From: Isoptericola halotolerans
GTDB taxonomy: Bacteria; Actinomycetota; Actinomycetes; Actinomycetales; Cellulomonadaceae
Direction of reading: 5' to 3'
DNA length: 64,000 nucleotides
Assembly (NCBI RefSeq): GCF_013149785.1
Contig: NZ_JABEZU010000003.1
Coordinates: 1-64,000 of the forward strand
How positions within the stretch are numbered: the first letter of the stretch is position 1; every line of letters begins with the position of its first letter. Both the position numbers and the translations under genes were made by a program. This document shows, one piece after another, positions 1 to 8,337 of the stretch. The notes beneath the pieces are model-generated. The model did not search any database, had not been told where the DNA came from, and was given only the letters and a program-made list of their open reading frames with translations.

Positions 1-101
1 GCGTGGTGCTTGTCGTGGTGCAGCTCCATGATCTTGCCGCTGATGTGCGGCTCCAGGGCGCTGTAGTCGTAGGGCAGGTCAGGCAACGTGTAGACAGCCA
101 T
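1..101 (-). CDS. sodA: Superoxide dismutase (Mn/Fe), N-terminal fragment cut by the window edge
   Basis: Only about the first 33 residues are visible ([20 protein letters not shown], continuing through [14 protein letters not shown]). This is the typical N-terminus of Fe/Mn superoxide dismutase, including the HHDKHH stretch that carries the first metal-ligand His. The enzyme converts superoxide to hydrogen peroxide and oxygen in the cytoplasm. Two in-frame ATGs exist (107 and 101). The GGAAGG ribosome site lies 9 nt before the ATG at 101 but only 3 nt before the one at 107, so 101 was chosen. The metal preference cannot be judged from this fragment. Confidence 0.9.
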   Translation of the reverse strand, partial: MAVYTLPDLPYDYSALEPHISGKIMELHHDKHH

Positions 102-182
102 GCTCATCTACCTTCCGTCGTCGGGCACCGCAGGGTGCCGGGGTGGTCAGCGCCGAGCAGGTGGGGGAACCACCCGCGCGGA

Positions 183-231
183 CAGAACAAGAAACCCGCG
201 CACCTCCCGTCGTGACGGGGGATGCGCGGGT
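183..231 (-). terminator. Rho-independent terminator after qcrB
   Basis: A stem with outer arms at 194-202 and 223-231 (ACCCGCGCA/TGCGCGGGT) and a second paired stretch inside. On the minus strand it is followed by TTTCTTGTT. It lies 27 bases past the qcrB stop, so it should end the ctaE-qcrCAB transcript before sodA. Confidence 0.75.
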
Positions 232-257
232 CTCTGTGACCTATCCGCTCAGGAGAC

Positions 258-1967
258 TCACTGCTCCCGATCGGCGTTCTCTGTCCCCGAGACGAGCTCG
301 GGGGAGCGGGGGGCGGCCTCGATCTCGTCGTGCTCGCCGTGCGCGTGCGCGGCAGCGAGCTCGGCCGGGGTGACCGGCTCGACACGATCCTCGAAGAAGA
401 ACCGGGACAGCTTCTGCCACTGCTTGTCCTTCTGGTACCCCGGACGCTTGACACCACGGGCGTCCGTCGCCGGCTCGATCTCGAGCGGTCGATGGGCGTC
501 GTAGTTGACGCGCAGCCAGCGCTCCTGGTCGTCGAGCGGGCGGTGCACCTCGATGTACTCACCGTTGGCGAACCGCACGATGCGGCCTGTCTCGTGGCCG
601 TGCAGGACGAGCTCACGATCCTTGCGCTGCAGACCGAGGCAGATGCGCTTGGTGACCCAGTAGGCGAACACGGGGCCTGCGAAGAACAGGATCCGGAACG
701 CCCAGGTGATCTGGTTGAGCGACATCCCGAAGTGCGTCGCGATGAGGTCGTTCGAGCCGGCGAGCGCGAGGATGATGAACGCCGTCAGGAACGCGACGCC
801 CAGACCCGTGCGTGCCGGGACGTTGCGCGGGCGGTCCAGCACGTGGTGCTCGCGCTTGTCGCCGGTCACCCGCGCCTCGATGAACGGATAGACGAAGAGG
901 AACGTGAACAGCAGACCGGGGATGACCACCGCAGGGATCAGCACGTTCAGCGACAGTGTGTAGCCGAAGATCACCCATTCGGTGGCATAGCCCGGCATGA
1001 GGCGCAGCGATCCCTCGAGGAACAGCATGTACCAGTCGGGCTGTGCACCGGCCCCGACCGGAGAGGGATCGTACGGACCGTAGTTCCACACGTTGTTGAT
1101 GCTCATCGTCGCGCCCATCAGGGCGAGGATGCCGAAGACGATGAAGAAGTTCCCGCCCATCTTCGCGATGTACACCGGGAAGAGCGGGTAGCCGACCACG
1201 TTCTTGTCCGTGCGGCCGCCGCCCGGGTACTGCGTGTGCTTGTGCAGCACCATGAGGAACAGGTGGACGCCGATGAGCACGAGGATCAGAGCCGGCACGA
1301 GCAGGATGTGCACGGTGAAGAGCCTCGGGATGATGTGCTCGCCCGGGAACTCGCCGCCGAAGAGGAAGTACGACGTGTACGAGCCGATCACCGGGATCGA
1401 CTTCACGACACCGTCGGTGATGCGCAGGCCGTTGCCGGACAGCACGTCGTCCGGCAACGAGTAGCCGGAGAACCCGGCGGCGAGGCCGAGGATCATCAGC
1501 ACGGTTCCGACGAGCCAGTTGATCTCACGCGGCTTGCGGAAGGCACCGGTGAAGAAGACGCGCATCATGTGCACGACGATGGAGGCCATGAAGACCAGCG
1601 CCGCCCAGTGATGGATCTGGCGCATCAGCAGGCCGCCGCGAACCTCGAACGACAGGTCCAACGTCGAGGCGAAGGCCACCGACATGAGCTGGCCCTGCAT
1701 CGATTCGGGGCCAGCCCCGTGGTACTCGATGAGCGCCATCGACGGGTCGAAGAACATCGTCAGGAAGACGCCCGTCAGGAGCAGCACGACGAAGGAGAAC
1801 AGTGCCATCTCGCCGAGCATGAAGGACCAGTGGTCCGGGAAGACCTTGCGCGCGAACTCCTTGACCGCGACGCCCACTCCGGTGCGCTGGTCGAGGTAGT
1901 CGGCTGCCTTGCCGGCCGGGGTCGTGGGGGGCTCGACGGTGGAGGAAGGGCTGGTGTCGGTACTCAC
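258..1967 (-). CDS. qcrB: Cytochrome bc1 complex cytochrome b subunit
   Basis: Membrane cytochrome b of the menaquinol:cytochrome c oxidoreductase (complex III), carrying the two b haems and the quinol sites. The 569-residue protein starts MSTDTSPSS, has a run of hydrophobic helices from about residue 50 to 400, and shows cytochrome-b features such as HHWAALVFMASIVVHM and the PDWYMLFLEGSLRLMP stretch (PEWY-like, Qo site). The hydrophilic C-terminal extension of about 130 residues is usual in Actinobacteria. Its start overlaps the qcrA stop by 4 bases, so translation is probably coupled. It is the last gene of the ctaE-qcrCAB set and is followed by a terminator. Confidence 0.96.
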   Translation of the reverse strand: MSTDTSPSSTVEPPTTPAGKAADYLDQRTGVGVAVKEFARKVFPDHWSFMLGEMALFSFVVLLLTGVFLTMFFDPSMALIEYHGAGPESMQGQLMSVAFASTLDLSFEVRGGLLMRQIHHWAALVFMASIVVHMMRVFFTGAFRKPREINWLVGTVLMILGLAAGFSGYSLPDDVLSGNGLRITDGVVKSIPVIGSYTSYFLFGGEFPGEHIIPRLFTVHILLVPALILVLIGVHLFLMVLHKHTQYPGGGRTDKNVVGYPLFPVYIAKMGGNFFIVFGILALMGATMSINNVWNYGPYDPSPVGAGAQPDWYMLFLEGSLRLMPGYATEWVIFGYTLSLNVLIPAVVIPGLLFTFLFVYPFIEARVTGDKREHHVLDRPRNVPARTGLGVAFLTAFIILALAGSNDLIATHFGMSLNQITWAFRILFFAGPVFAYWVTKRICLGLQRKDRELVLHGHETGRIVRFANGEYIEVHRPLDDQERWLRVNYDAHRPLEIEPATDARGVKRPGYQKDKQWQKLSRFFFEDRVEPVTPAELAAAHAHGEHDEIEAAPRSPELVSGTENADREQ

Positions 1968-3010
1968 TTCAGACGCTCCCAGTAGCTCGGGCCGACAGGC
2001 TCGGCGAAGTCGTCCTGCGCCATGAGGTAGCCCTCGTCGTCGACCGTGATCGGCAGCTGCGGCAGCGGCCGGTTCGCGGGGCCGAAGACGACCTTGGCGC
2101 CGTCAGCCATGTCGAACGTGGACTGGTGGCACGGGCACAACAGGTGGTGCGTCTGCTGCTCGTAGAGAGCCACCGGGCAACCCACATGGGTGCAGATCTT
2201 CGAGTAGGCGACGATCCCGTCGTAGGACCAGGTCTCACCCTCGGGGGACTGGTCGGAACGAAGGTCCTCGGGATTCAGCCTGACGAGGAGCACGACGGCC
2301 TTGGCCTTCTCCGTGATCCACTCGTGTGACCGCATCTCTTCCTGCGATGCCTCCGGGATGACGTGCGCGACCGAGCCGACCGTCAGGTCGGAGGCCTTGA
2401 TGAGACGCCCGGAGGGGTCGTAGGCGAGACGCCTGTTGCGCTCCCAGATCGTGTGACGGAACTTGGAGACGTCCCAGTCACCACCGACGCTGGAGATCAG
2501 CGGGACGGCGAACGTCAGGGGGAACAGGGCGAGAGCGGAGACAGCCGCTCCCTTGAGCACGCCTCGACGGGCGATGCCGGAGTCCTCGGCGCCGTCGGCG
2601 AGGTGCTGGACGGCGACCGCGCGCACCTCGGGCGGGCTGGCGAGCTCGTGGCGCTCGTCCACGTGCTCGTGGTCGCTCATGAGGGACTTCGCCCAGTGGA
2701 TCGCCCCGACACCGATGCCGAGCAGCGAGATCGCCATGGTGACGCCCAGCAGGGCGGTCGACAGGCGGGTGCCCTCGGTCGTACCGTCCGGACGCACCGC
2801 GAAGTACGCCACGAGGCTGGCGATCGCGCCGAGGCACGAGATGGCGAAGATGATCGTGACGATGCGTTCGTTGCGCCGTGCGGCCTGCGGGTCGGTGTCG
2901 GTCAACCGCGGCTTGTGCGCCGGGACGCCGGGGTCCTCGAAACGCTCCGGAGAGGTGGAGGACGTCGCCGTGACCTCCTGACCGGGGTGGGGGTTCTGGT
3001 TCGCGCTCAC
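1964..3010 (-). CDS. qcrA: Cytochrome bc1 complex Rieske iron-sulfur subunit
   Basis: Carries the [2Fe-2S] cluster that takes electrons from menaquinol in complex III. The ligand motifs CTHVGC and CPCHQS are near the C-terminus. About three hydrophobic segments precede them (IVTIIFAISCLGAIASLVAYFA, then TALLGVTMAISLLGIGVGAI, then ALALFPLTFAVPLIS), as in actinobacterial QcrA, where Rieske proteins elsewhere have one. The start was set at GTG 3010 (VSANQNPHPG), which overlaps the qcrC stop by 4 bases; the longer open frame upstream is only qcrC read in another frame. Length 348 residues. Confidence 0.95.
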   Translation of the reverse strand: MSANQNPHPGQEVTATSSTSPERFEDPGVPAHKPRLTDTDPQAARRNERIVTIIFAISCLGAIASLVAYFAVRPDGTTEGTRLSTALLGVTMAISLLGIGVGAIHWAKSLMSDHEHVDERHELASPPEVRAVAVQHLADGAEDSGIARRGVLKGAAVSALALFPLTFAVPLISSVGGDWDVSKFRHTIWERNRRLAYDPSGRLIKASDLTVGSVAHVIPEASQEEMRSHEWITEKAKAVVLLVRLNPEDLRSDQSPEGETWSYDGIVAYSKICTHVGCPVALYEQQTHHLLCPCHQSTFDMADGAKVVFGPANRPLPQLPITVDDEGYLMAQDDFAEPVGPSYWERLK

Positions 3011-3789
3011 GAGGACTTCGCTCCGATCCACACTGCTGCGCCGATCATCAGACCGAGCCCGACGACCCAGGCCCACAGACCCTCGCTGACGGGCCCGAGA
3101 GAGCCCAGCGAGAGGCCACCTGCGGATCCTTCGCGCTGCTCGACGAGATAGGTGATGATGTCGCGCTTCTCCTCGGGGTTGAGGTTGGCGTCGTTGAAGA
3201 CCGGCATCGACTGCGGGCCGGTCAGCATCGCCTGGTAGATGTTCCGCTCCGAGACGTCGTACAGGGGCGGGGCCCACTTGCCCTCGGAGAGCGCGCCACC
3301 GGCGCCGACGGCGTTGTGGCACATCGCGCAGTTGGTGCGGAACAGCAGCGCGCCGTTCGCGGAGTCACCGAGCGCGGCGTCCACCTGCTCGTCGGTCGGG
3401 ATGGCAGGACCGGCTCCGAGCGACGCGACGTAGGCCGCGAGCTGGGCAGTCTGCTCCGGGTCCATCTGCGGCGGCTTCTCGGCAGCCTGCGGCCCGGTCA
3501 TCTGCATGGGCATGCGGCCGGTCGAGACCTGGAAGTCGACCGACGCGGCTCCCACCCCGACCAGCGAGGGCGCCTCGGGGGAGCCCTCGGCGTTGGGGCC
3601 GTGGCACGTGGCGCAGTTGGCCTGGAAGAGACGCTTCCCTTCCTCCACGTCGGTCGCTGTGCTGGCGGTCTCGGCAGTGGCCGGACTGGGTGCCAGGACG
3701 GCGTACAAGCCGCCCGTGACCAGCAGCGCCAGCAGCAGCAGCACGACCGGGGCGGCCCGGTGGTGCCGGCGGGCGGCGAGTGCCTTCAC
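3007..3789 (-). CDS. qcrC: Two-haem cytochrome c subunit of the bc1 complex
   Basis: Two CxxCH haem-c sites are seen, CATCH at about residues 59-63 and CAMCH at about 154-158. QcrC replaces soluble cytochrome c by passing electrons directly to the aa3 oxidase. An N-terminal hydrophobic segment (VVLLLLALLVTGGLYAVL) ends in an ATAE-like cleavage area, and a C-terminal helix (GLWAWVVGLGLMIGAAVWIG) anchors the protein in the membrane. GTG 3789 (VKALAARRHH) was chosen because it starts just before the signal segment. Length 260 residues. It lies 68 bases after ctaE in the same direction. Confidence 0.95.
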   Translation of the reverse strand: MKALAARRHHRAAPVVLLLLALLVTGGLYAVLAPSPATAETASTATDVEEGKRLFQANCATCHGPNAEGSPEAPSLVGVGAASVDFQVSTGRMPMQMTGPQAAEKPPQMDPEQTAQLAAYVASLGAGPAIPTDEQVDAALGDSANGALLFRTNCAMCHNAVGAGGALSEGKWAPPLYDVSERNIYQAMLTGPQSMPVFNDANLNPEEKRDIITYLVEQREGSAGGLSLGSLGPVSEGLWAWVVGLGLMIGAAVWIGAKSS

Positions 3790-3857
3790 GAAAATGTCCT
3801 CGTCTCGCAGGTGGATGGTGCAGGGTCGGAGGGGTCGGCGACTGCGCCGGCCCCGGA

Positions 3858-4511
3858 CTACTTCAGGACGTAGATCACCAGGAACAGGGCGATCCACACG
3901 ACGTCGACGAAGTGCCAGTAGTAGGACACCACCAGTCCGGTGGTGACCTCGTGGTGCGTGAAGCGCTTGGCCCGGAAGGACCGGCCCAGCAGGAACAGGA
4001 AGGCGATGAGTCCGCCGGCCACGTGCAGACCGTGGAAGCCGGTCGCCAGGTAGAAGACCGAACCGTAGGCGCTGGAGGAGATCGTCAGACCGTGCTCGAC
4101 GAGCTCGGCGTACTCGAAGATCTGACCGGCGACGAAGATCGCCCCCATGAGATAGGTCAGCGTCATCCACTCCGTCATGCCCCAGCGGTTCACCTGGAGC
4201 AGGGAGCCGGTGCGCAGCGGCTGGAACCGCTCCGCGGCCAGGACGCCGGCCTGGCACGTGATCGACGAGGCGACCAGGATGCAGGTGTTGATCAGCGGGA
4301 AGATCAGGCTGACCTGTCCCGCCTCGGCCGCCCATTCCTCTTCGGGCATGACCGAACGGACGGTGAAGTACATGGCGAACAGGCCCGCGAAGAACATGAG
4401 CTCGCTGGCGAGCCACACGATCGTCCCGACCGAGACAGGGTTCGGTCTGTTGACGGTCACGTGCTGATGGGCGTGGGGGGCAGCAGCCGTTGCAGTCGAC
4501 ACATCAGCCAT
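3858..4511 (-). CDS. ctaE: Cytochrome c oxidase subunit III
   Basis: A helical membrane protein of 217 residues with typical subunit III segments ([18 protein letters not shown] near residue 30; [35 protein letters not shown] at the C-terminus). It belongs to the aa3 terminal oxidase that forms a supercomplex with QcrCAB. ATG 4511 gives [13 protein letters not shown]. No clear ribosome site precedes it. A CATAAT box at 4510-4515 overlaps this start, so a leaderless GTG at 4502 ([10 protein letters not shown]) is a possible alternative. First gene of the respiratory set. Confidence 0.94.
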   Translation of the reverse strand: MADVSTATAAAPHAHQHVTVNRPNPVSVGTIVWLASELMFFAGLFAMYFTVRSVMPEEEWAAEAGQVSLIFPLINTCILVASSITCQAGVLAAERFQPLRTGSLLQVNRWGMTEWMTLTYLMGAIFVAGQIFEYAELVEHGLTISSSAYGSVFYLATGFHGLHVAGGLIAFLFLLGRSFRAKRFTHHEVTTGLVVSYYWHFVDVVWIALFLVIYVLK

Positions 4512-4713
4512 TATGGCGGACGTGAGGCGGGTTCGAGGACCCGGGGGGTGCACTTCGTGGAGATCCGGCTCACCGAATCTGCAGAAACGTGCGGTCGAGC
4601 GAGGTGTTCGTGACGGATCGAGGAAGACTGCCACGAAAAGACCACGTCACGTCGGTGACCGAGGTGACGGACCTGTGCCACGATGCCATCAAAGATCTGC
4701 GAAGGGATGCTCG
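4512..4713. promoter_or_regulatory. Divergent control region of ctaE-qcrCAB and the receiver/trpD genes
   Basis: About 200 bases between divergent genes. It must hold the promoter of the respiratory operon and that of the receiver-like gene. The only -10-like element I can point to on the minus strand is CATAAT at 4510-4515, touching the ctaE start. No convincing -35 element or operator was recognised. The ribosome site GAAGGGA at 4701-4707 serves the plus-strand gene. Confidence 0.45.
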
Positions 4714-5103
4714 ATGACGACAGGCCCCCGTGTCCTGCTCTACAGCGACGACAGCACCGTGCGTGAACAGGTGCGCCTCGCTGTCGGCCCACGCCTGAGG
4801 GCGGGGTCGGCCGAGATCGCCTGGACGGAGGTAGCGACGGCGCAGCAGCTCGTCGCGACGGCCGAGAGCGGCCGGTTCGACCTGCTGGTCCTGGACGGAG
4901 AGGCTGACAAGGCGGGTGGCATGGGTCTGTGCCGTCAGCTGAAGAACGAGGTCTACTCCTGCCCGCCCGTCGTCGTGCTCACGGGACGGCCGCAGGACGC
5001 CTGGCTGGCATCATGGTCGCTCGCCGACGCCGTGGTGCCGCGGCCGCTCGACGCGCTGGTGGTGCAGCGAGCGGTGGCGGAGACCCTGTCGCCGGCAGCC
5101 TGA
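4714..5103 (+). CDS. Degenerate response-regulator receiver domain protein
   Basis: A 129-residue stand-alone receiver-like domain ([17 protein letters not shown] at the start). Acidic residues of the pocket are present (SDD near residue 10 and an Asp in [10 protein letters not shown]), as is the Thr of VVLTGR. The conserved Lys before the last proline appears to be Arg (VVPRPLD). It may therefore bind as a pseudo-receiver rather than work as a normal phosphorelay protein. No DNA-binding domain and no kinase neighbour are seen. GAAGGGA sits 6 nt before the ATG. It lies between the oxidase operon and trpD; a link to respiration is only inferred. Confidence 0.75.
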   Translation: MTTGPRVLLYSDDSTVREQVRLAVGPRLRAGSAEIAWTEVATAQQLVATAESGRFDLLVLDGEADKAGGMGLCRQLKNEVYSCPPVVVLTGRPQDAWLASWSLADAVVPRPLDALVVQRAVAETLSPAA

Positions 5104-5155
5104 GCCACGGCGTCCGCCGTCTGCCCGTCCCGAACCCCTGCTGGAAGTGACTGCC

Positions 5156-6220
5156 GTGACCCCGAGTGCCCTGACCGACCACACCTGGCCCGGTGTGCTC
5201 ACCGAGCTCATCGCCGGCGGCGACCTGACGGCGGAGCAGACCTCCTGGGCGATGGATCAGGTGATGTCCGGCGAGGTGCCGGCGACGCGTCTGGCGGGCT
5301 TCCTCGTCGCGCTCCGCGCGAAGGGGGAGACGGCGGAGGAGCTGGCAGGGCTGGCTGACGCCATGCTCGCCCACGCGGTCCGCATCGAGGTGGCCGGCCC
5401 GACGGTCGACCTGGTCGGCACGGGCGGCGACCGGCACCACACGGTCAACGTCTCGACGATGGCGGCGGTCGTCGTGGCCGGCGCCGGGGTGCGGGTCGTC
5501 AAGCACGGCAACCGGGCGGCGTCGTCGTCGTCCGGCTCGGCCGACGTGCTGGAGGCGCTGGGGGTGCGGCTCGACCAGCCGGCCGAGCGGGTCGCCGAGA
5601 TCGCGCACGAGGTCGGTATCACGTTCTGCTTCGCGGGCCTGTTCCACCCGTCGATGCGGCACGCGGCCACGGCGCGTCGTGACCTCGGCGTCGCGACGGC
5701 GTTCAACTTCCTCGGCCCGCTGACCAACCCTGCTCAGCCCGGGGCGACGGCCGTCGGGTGCGCGGACGCCCGGATGGCGCCGCTCATGGCGGGCGTGCTC
5801 GCCTCGCGCGGGACGGATGCGCTCGTGTTCCGTGGCGACGACGGCCTGGACGAGCTGGCCGCCACCGGGAAGGCGACGGTGTGGGAGGTGCGCGGCGGGC
5901 GGGTCGTCGAGCAGCGTCTCGACGCGGCGGCGGACCTCGGTCTCGACAGCATCGGGATCGCGGACCTGCGTGGTGCTGACGCGGCGCACAACGCTCAGGT
6001 CGCCCGCGAGGTGTTCACCGGTTCCGACGAAGGCCCCGTCCGGCAGACGGTGCTGCTCAACGCCGCGGCTGCGCTCGTGGCGGACCGGTCGCTGCCGGGC
6101 ACGGCCGAGGGTTCGCTGCGCGACCGCCTGGCCGCAGGGCTGGACCACGCGGCGCGCAGCATCGACGACGGCGGCGCGGCGACGGTCGTCGAACAGTGGG
6201 TGGCGGCCACGCAGATCTGA
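5156..6220 (+). CDS. trpD: Anthranilate phosphoribosyltransferase
   Basis: Second step of tryptophan synthesis: joins anthranilate to PRPP to give phosphoribosyl-anthranilate. The family signature is clear: [17 protein letters not shown] (PRPP loop) followed by [21 protein letters not shown] (anthranilate/PRPP site). About 354 residues, the usual length. Two GTG starts are possible, 5147 and 5156; 5156 was chosen because GGAAG at 5143-5147 lies 8 nt before it. No other trp genes are nearby. Confidence 0.95.
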   Translation: MTPSALTDHTWPGVLTELIAGGDLTAEQTSWAMDQVMSGEVPATRLAGFLVALRAKGETAEELAGLADAMLAHAVRIEVAGPTVDLVGTGGDRHHTVNVSTMAAVVVAGAGVRVVKHGNRAASSSSGSADVLEALGVRLDQPAERVAEIAHEVGITFCFAGLFHPSMRHAATARRDLGVATAFNFLGPLTNPAQPGATAVGCADARMAPLMAGVLASRGTDALVFRGDDGLDELAATGKATVWEVRGGRVVEQRLDAAADLGLDSIGIADLRGADAAHNAQVAREVFTGSDEGPVRQTVLLNAAAALVADRSLPGTAEGSLRDRLAAGLDHAARSIDDGGAATVVEQWVAATQI

Positions 6221-6267
6221 GACGCGGTCTCACCAGCGGGTGTTCCGGGCTTCCGGGTCCGAGCGGC

Positions 6268-6549
6268 TCAGTCGTCGAGCCCCAGGGCGAAAGCCTGCTC
6301 CAGATCGTGGTGGGAGTACGCCCGGAAGGCGATGAGCGTCTCGGTGCGCAGCACGCCGGGCACCTTGCTGATGCCGTCGGCGATCACCGACGACAGCTCG
6401 TCGTGCTCGCCGACCCGGACCATCGCCACGAGGTCGGCCTTGCCGGTGACGGAGTAGACCTCGCTCACCCCACGCAGGTTCGTGACCTGCGTGGCGACCT
6501 CGGGGATCCGGTCCGGCACGGTGTCGATGAGGACGATCGCGGTCAGCAT
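6268..6549 (-). CDS. Stand-alone Lrp/AsnC ligand-binding (RAM) domain protein
   Basis: A 93-residue protein (MLTAIVLIDTVPDRIPEVAT) with the alpha-beta RAM fold of Lrp/AsnC regulators and no helix-turn-helix part. Features include RGVSEVYSVTGKADLVAMVRV and a C-terminal TLIAFRAYSHHDLEQAF. Such proteins form ring-like oligomers and bind amino acids; the exact ligand is unknown. Its ATG overlaps the end of the upstream nuclease gene by 7 bases, so the two are probably translated from one message. It converges with trpD. Confidence 0.85.
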   Translation of the reverse strand: MLTAIVLIDTVPDRIPEVATQVTNLRGVSEVYSVTGKADLVAMVRVGEHDELSSVIADGISKVPGVLRTETLIAFRAYSHHDLEQAFALGLDD

Positions 6550-8303
6550 GCCGTCATCGTATCGGGGCCGCGCAGCGCGAGCGCGACCGAGGCCGACACG
6601 TCCTCGAGATCGGCGTGCGCGACGGCCGAGCGCACCGGGCAGGTCCACGGGTCCGAGGTGTGCACCAGGCGGACGCCCGGCTGATCGAGCCAGTCCAGCA
6701 CCAGCGCGGCCTCCTCCGGATGGCAGGCCGGCGCCGGAGGGGACGGGGGCTCGACCGCCTCCGCCGTCGCACGCAGCGCGTCCACCACCGGCAGGGGGTC
6801 TTCACCCGGGCCCGTCACCGCCGTCCCGGAGAACCGGGCATGACGCACGACGACCAGCTCCCAGCCGCCCGCGGCCGTCGGCCGGGCGGCCACGAGCTCG
6901 GCGCAACGGCTCAACGGGTCGAGGCGCTGCGCCCGGGCGGCGGCCGCGACGAAGGACCGGAGTCGATGGGTCACCTGTCCGGCCTCCTCGAACCGCTCCT
7001 GACCGGCCAGCCGGGCCACGCGCTCGGCGAGGAGACGGACCACGGCACCGGGGTCACCGGTCAGGGCGGTCCGTGCTTCCTCCACGACGGCCGCGTAGTC
7101 GTGGTCCGGTTCCGTCGTCGCGACGCACGGTGCCGAGCAGCGTCCCAGCCCGGCCAGCGCGCAGGGGCTGCGGCGGACCCGCGAGACCGGGGGCAGCCGT
7201 GGGGTGCACCGGCGCAGCGCGATCGCGTCGTGGAGCGCCTCGACGGCGGCGGTGGCGGCCCGTCGCGACGAGAAGGGACCGATGTGCGGGACGTCGCCGC
7301 GCACCTCCGGCACCACCGACAGCCGCGGGTACGCCTCGTCCGTCAGTCGGACCCACGTCTGACGCTCGGGGTGCTTGGACCGGCGGTTGTACCGCGGGGC
7401 GTGCTCCGTGATCAGGCGCAGCTCGCGGACCTGCGCCTCCAGCGGTGTCGCGCAGACGACCGGTGTGACCGCGTGCGCGATGCGGACCATCTCGGTGATC
7501 CGGCGCCGCTTCTCGGCCGCGGTGAAGTAGGACCGCACACGCCGCCGGATGTCCGTGGAGGTGCCGACGTAGAGCACCTCGCCGTCCGGTCCCCGGAACT
7601 GGTAGACGCCGGGGGCGCTGGGCAACCCGTCCGCCAGCGTCGCCTTGCACCGGACGTCGGCGGGGACCGGGTCGGCAGCGGTGGCGAGGTCCTCGAGGTG
7701 CGTGACGCCGAGCGGGGCGAGGCGCTCCAGCAGGGCGTGCAGGACGTCGACCGTGGCACGGGCGTCGGCGAGCGCTCGGTGGTCGGGCGACGTCCGGGCC
7801 CGGAAGAGCCGTGCCAGCGTGGCGAGCTTGTGGTTCGGTGCCTCGTCACGCAGCACGACGCGACGGGCCAGCGGCAGGGTGTCCACGACGGTGAAGCCGG
7901 GCCACGTGTAGTCCAGGTCGGCGCAGGCGGCGCGCAGGAAACCGACGTCGAACGGGGCGTTGTGGGCCACCAGCACGCAGCCGCGGGCGAACTCGAGGAA
8001 GCCCGGCAGCACGAGCGCCACGTCCGGTGCCGTCGCGACCATCGACGTGGTGATGCCCGTGAGCCTCGCGACGAAGGCCGGCACCGGCCGCCCCGGGTTC
8101 ACCAGGGACTGGAACTCGCCGAGGACCTCGCCGCCGCGGACCTTGACCGCACCGATCTCGGTGATGCCGGCGTCGCTCGCCCGGCTGCCGGTGGTCTCCA
8201 GGTCCACGACGACGAAGGTCACGTCCTGCAGCGGTGTCCCGATGTCCGCGAAGGACGGCTGGACCGCCGCCGTCGCGGCCTGCGGAGCTCGTGCGATCGA
8301 CAT
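6543..8303 (-). CDS. DEDDh exonuclease fused to a GIY-YIG (UvrC-like) nuclease domain
   Basis: About 586 residues. The N-terminal part is a DnaQ-like 3'-5' exonuclease: VVVDLETTG (DxE), AHNAPFDVGFL, and HRALADARAT (last His and Asp). The second part is GIY-YIG nuclease/UvrC-N-like: GVYQFRGPDGEVLYVGTSTDIRRRVRSYF, then Cys-containing stretches. The fusion matches a common actinobacterial family (Rv2191 type) thought to act in DNA repair. A start at ATG 8303 (MSIARAPQ) is preferred; GTG 8327 lies in frame but would place a 9-bp hairpin inside the coding sequence. No ribosome site is seen for either. Confidence 0.88.
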   Translation of the reverse strand: MSIARAPQAATAAVQPSFADIGTPLQDVTFVVVDLETTGSRASDAGITEIGAVKVRGGEVLGEFQSLVNPGRPVPAFVARLTGITTSMVATAPDVALVLPGFLEFARGCVLVAHNAPFDVGFLRAACADLDYTWPGFTVVDTLPLARRVVLRDEAPNHKLATLARLFRARTSPDHRALADARATVDVLHALLERLAPLGVTHLEDLATAADPVPADVRCKATLADGLPSAPGVYQFRGPDGEVLYVGTSTDIRRRVRSYFTAAEKRRRITEMVRIAHAVTPVVCATPLEAQVRELRLITEHAPRYNRRSKHPERQTWVRLTDEAYPRLSVVPEVRGDVPHIGPFSSRRAATAAVEALHDAIALRRCTPRLPPVSRVRRSPCALAGLGRCSAPCVATTEPDHDYAAVVEEARTALTGDPGAVVRLLAERVARLAGQERFEEAGQVTHRLRSFVAAAARAQRLDPLSRCAELVAARPTAAGGWELVVVRHARFSGTAVTGPGEDPLPVVDALRATAEAVEPPSPPAPACHPEEAALVLDWLDQPGVRLVHTSDPWTCPVRSAVAHADLEDVSASVALALRGPDTMTAC

Positions 8304-8325
8304 GGCGGGGACCGTAGTCCCCGCC
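8304..8325. terminator. Perfect hairpin between fadD and the nuclease gene
   Basis: Inverted repeat GGCGGGGAC/GTCCCCGCC with a 4-base loop, ending right at the ATG of the nuclease gene. There is no U-run. It could weaken read-through from fadD or hide the translation start of the next gene. Confidence 0.5.
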
Positions 8326-8337
8326 ACCGACAGCAGG

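Noticed and set aside
330-1985. Long open frame on the plus strand opposite qcrB
   Set aside because: Antisense frames stay open in high-GC coding DNA. The product is Arg/Glu/His/Asp-rich with no domain, and qcrB is certain.
3790-4416. Extended N-terminus of QcrC into ctaE
   Set aside because: It would read ctaE in a wrong frame; GTG 3789 starts exactly at the signal segment.
4533-4538. -35 for the CATAAT box before ctaE
   Set aside because: TCCTCG is not a useful -35 match, so a promoter claim would be too weak; only the -10 is mentioned.
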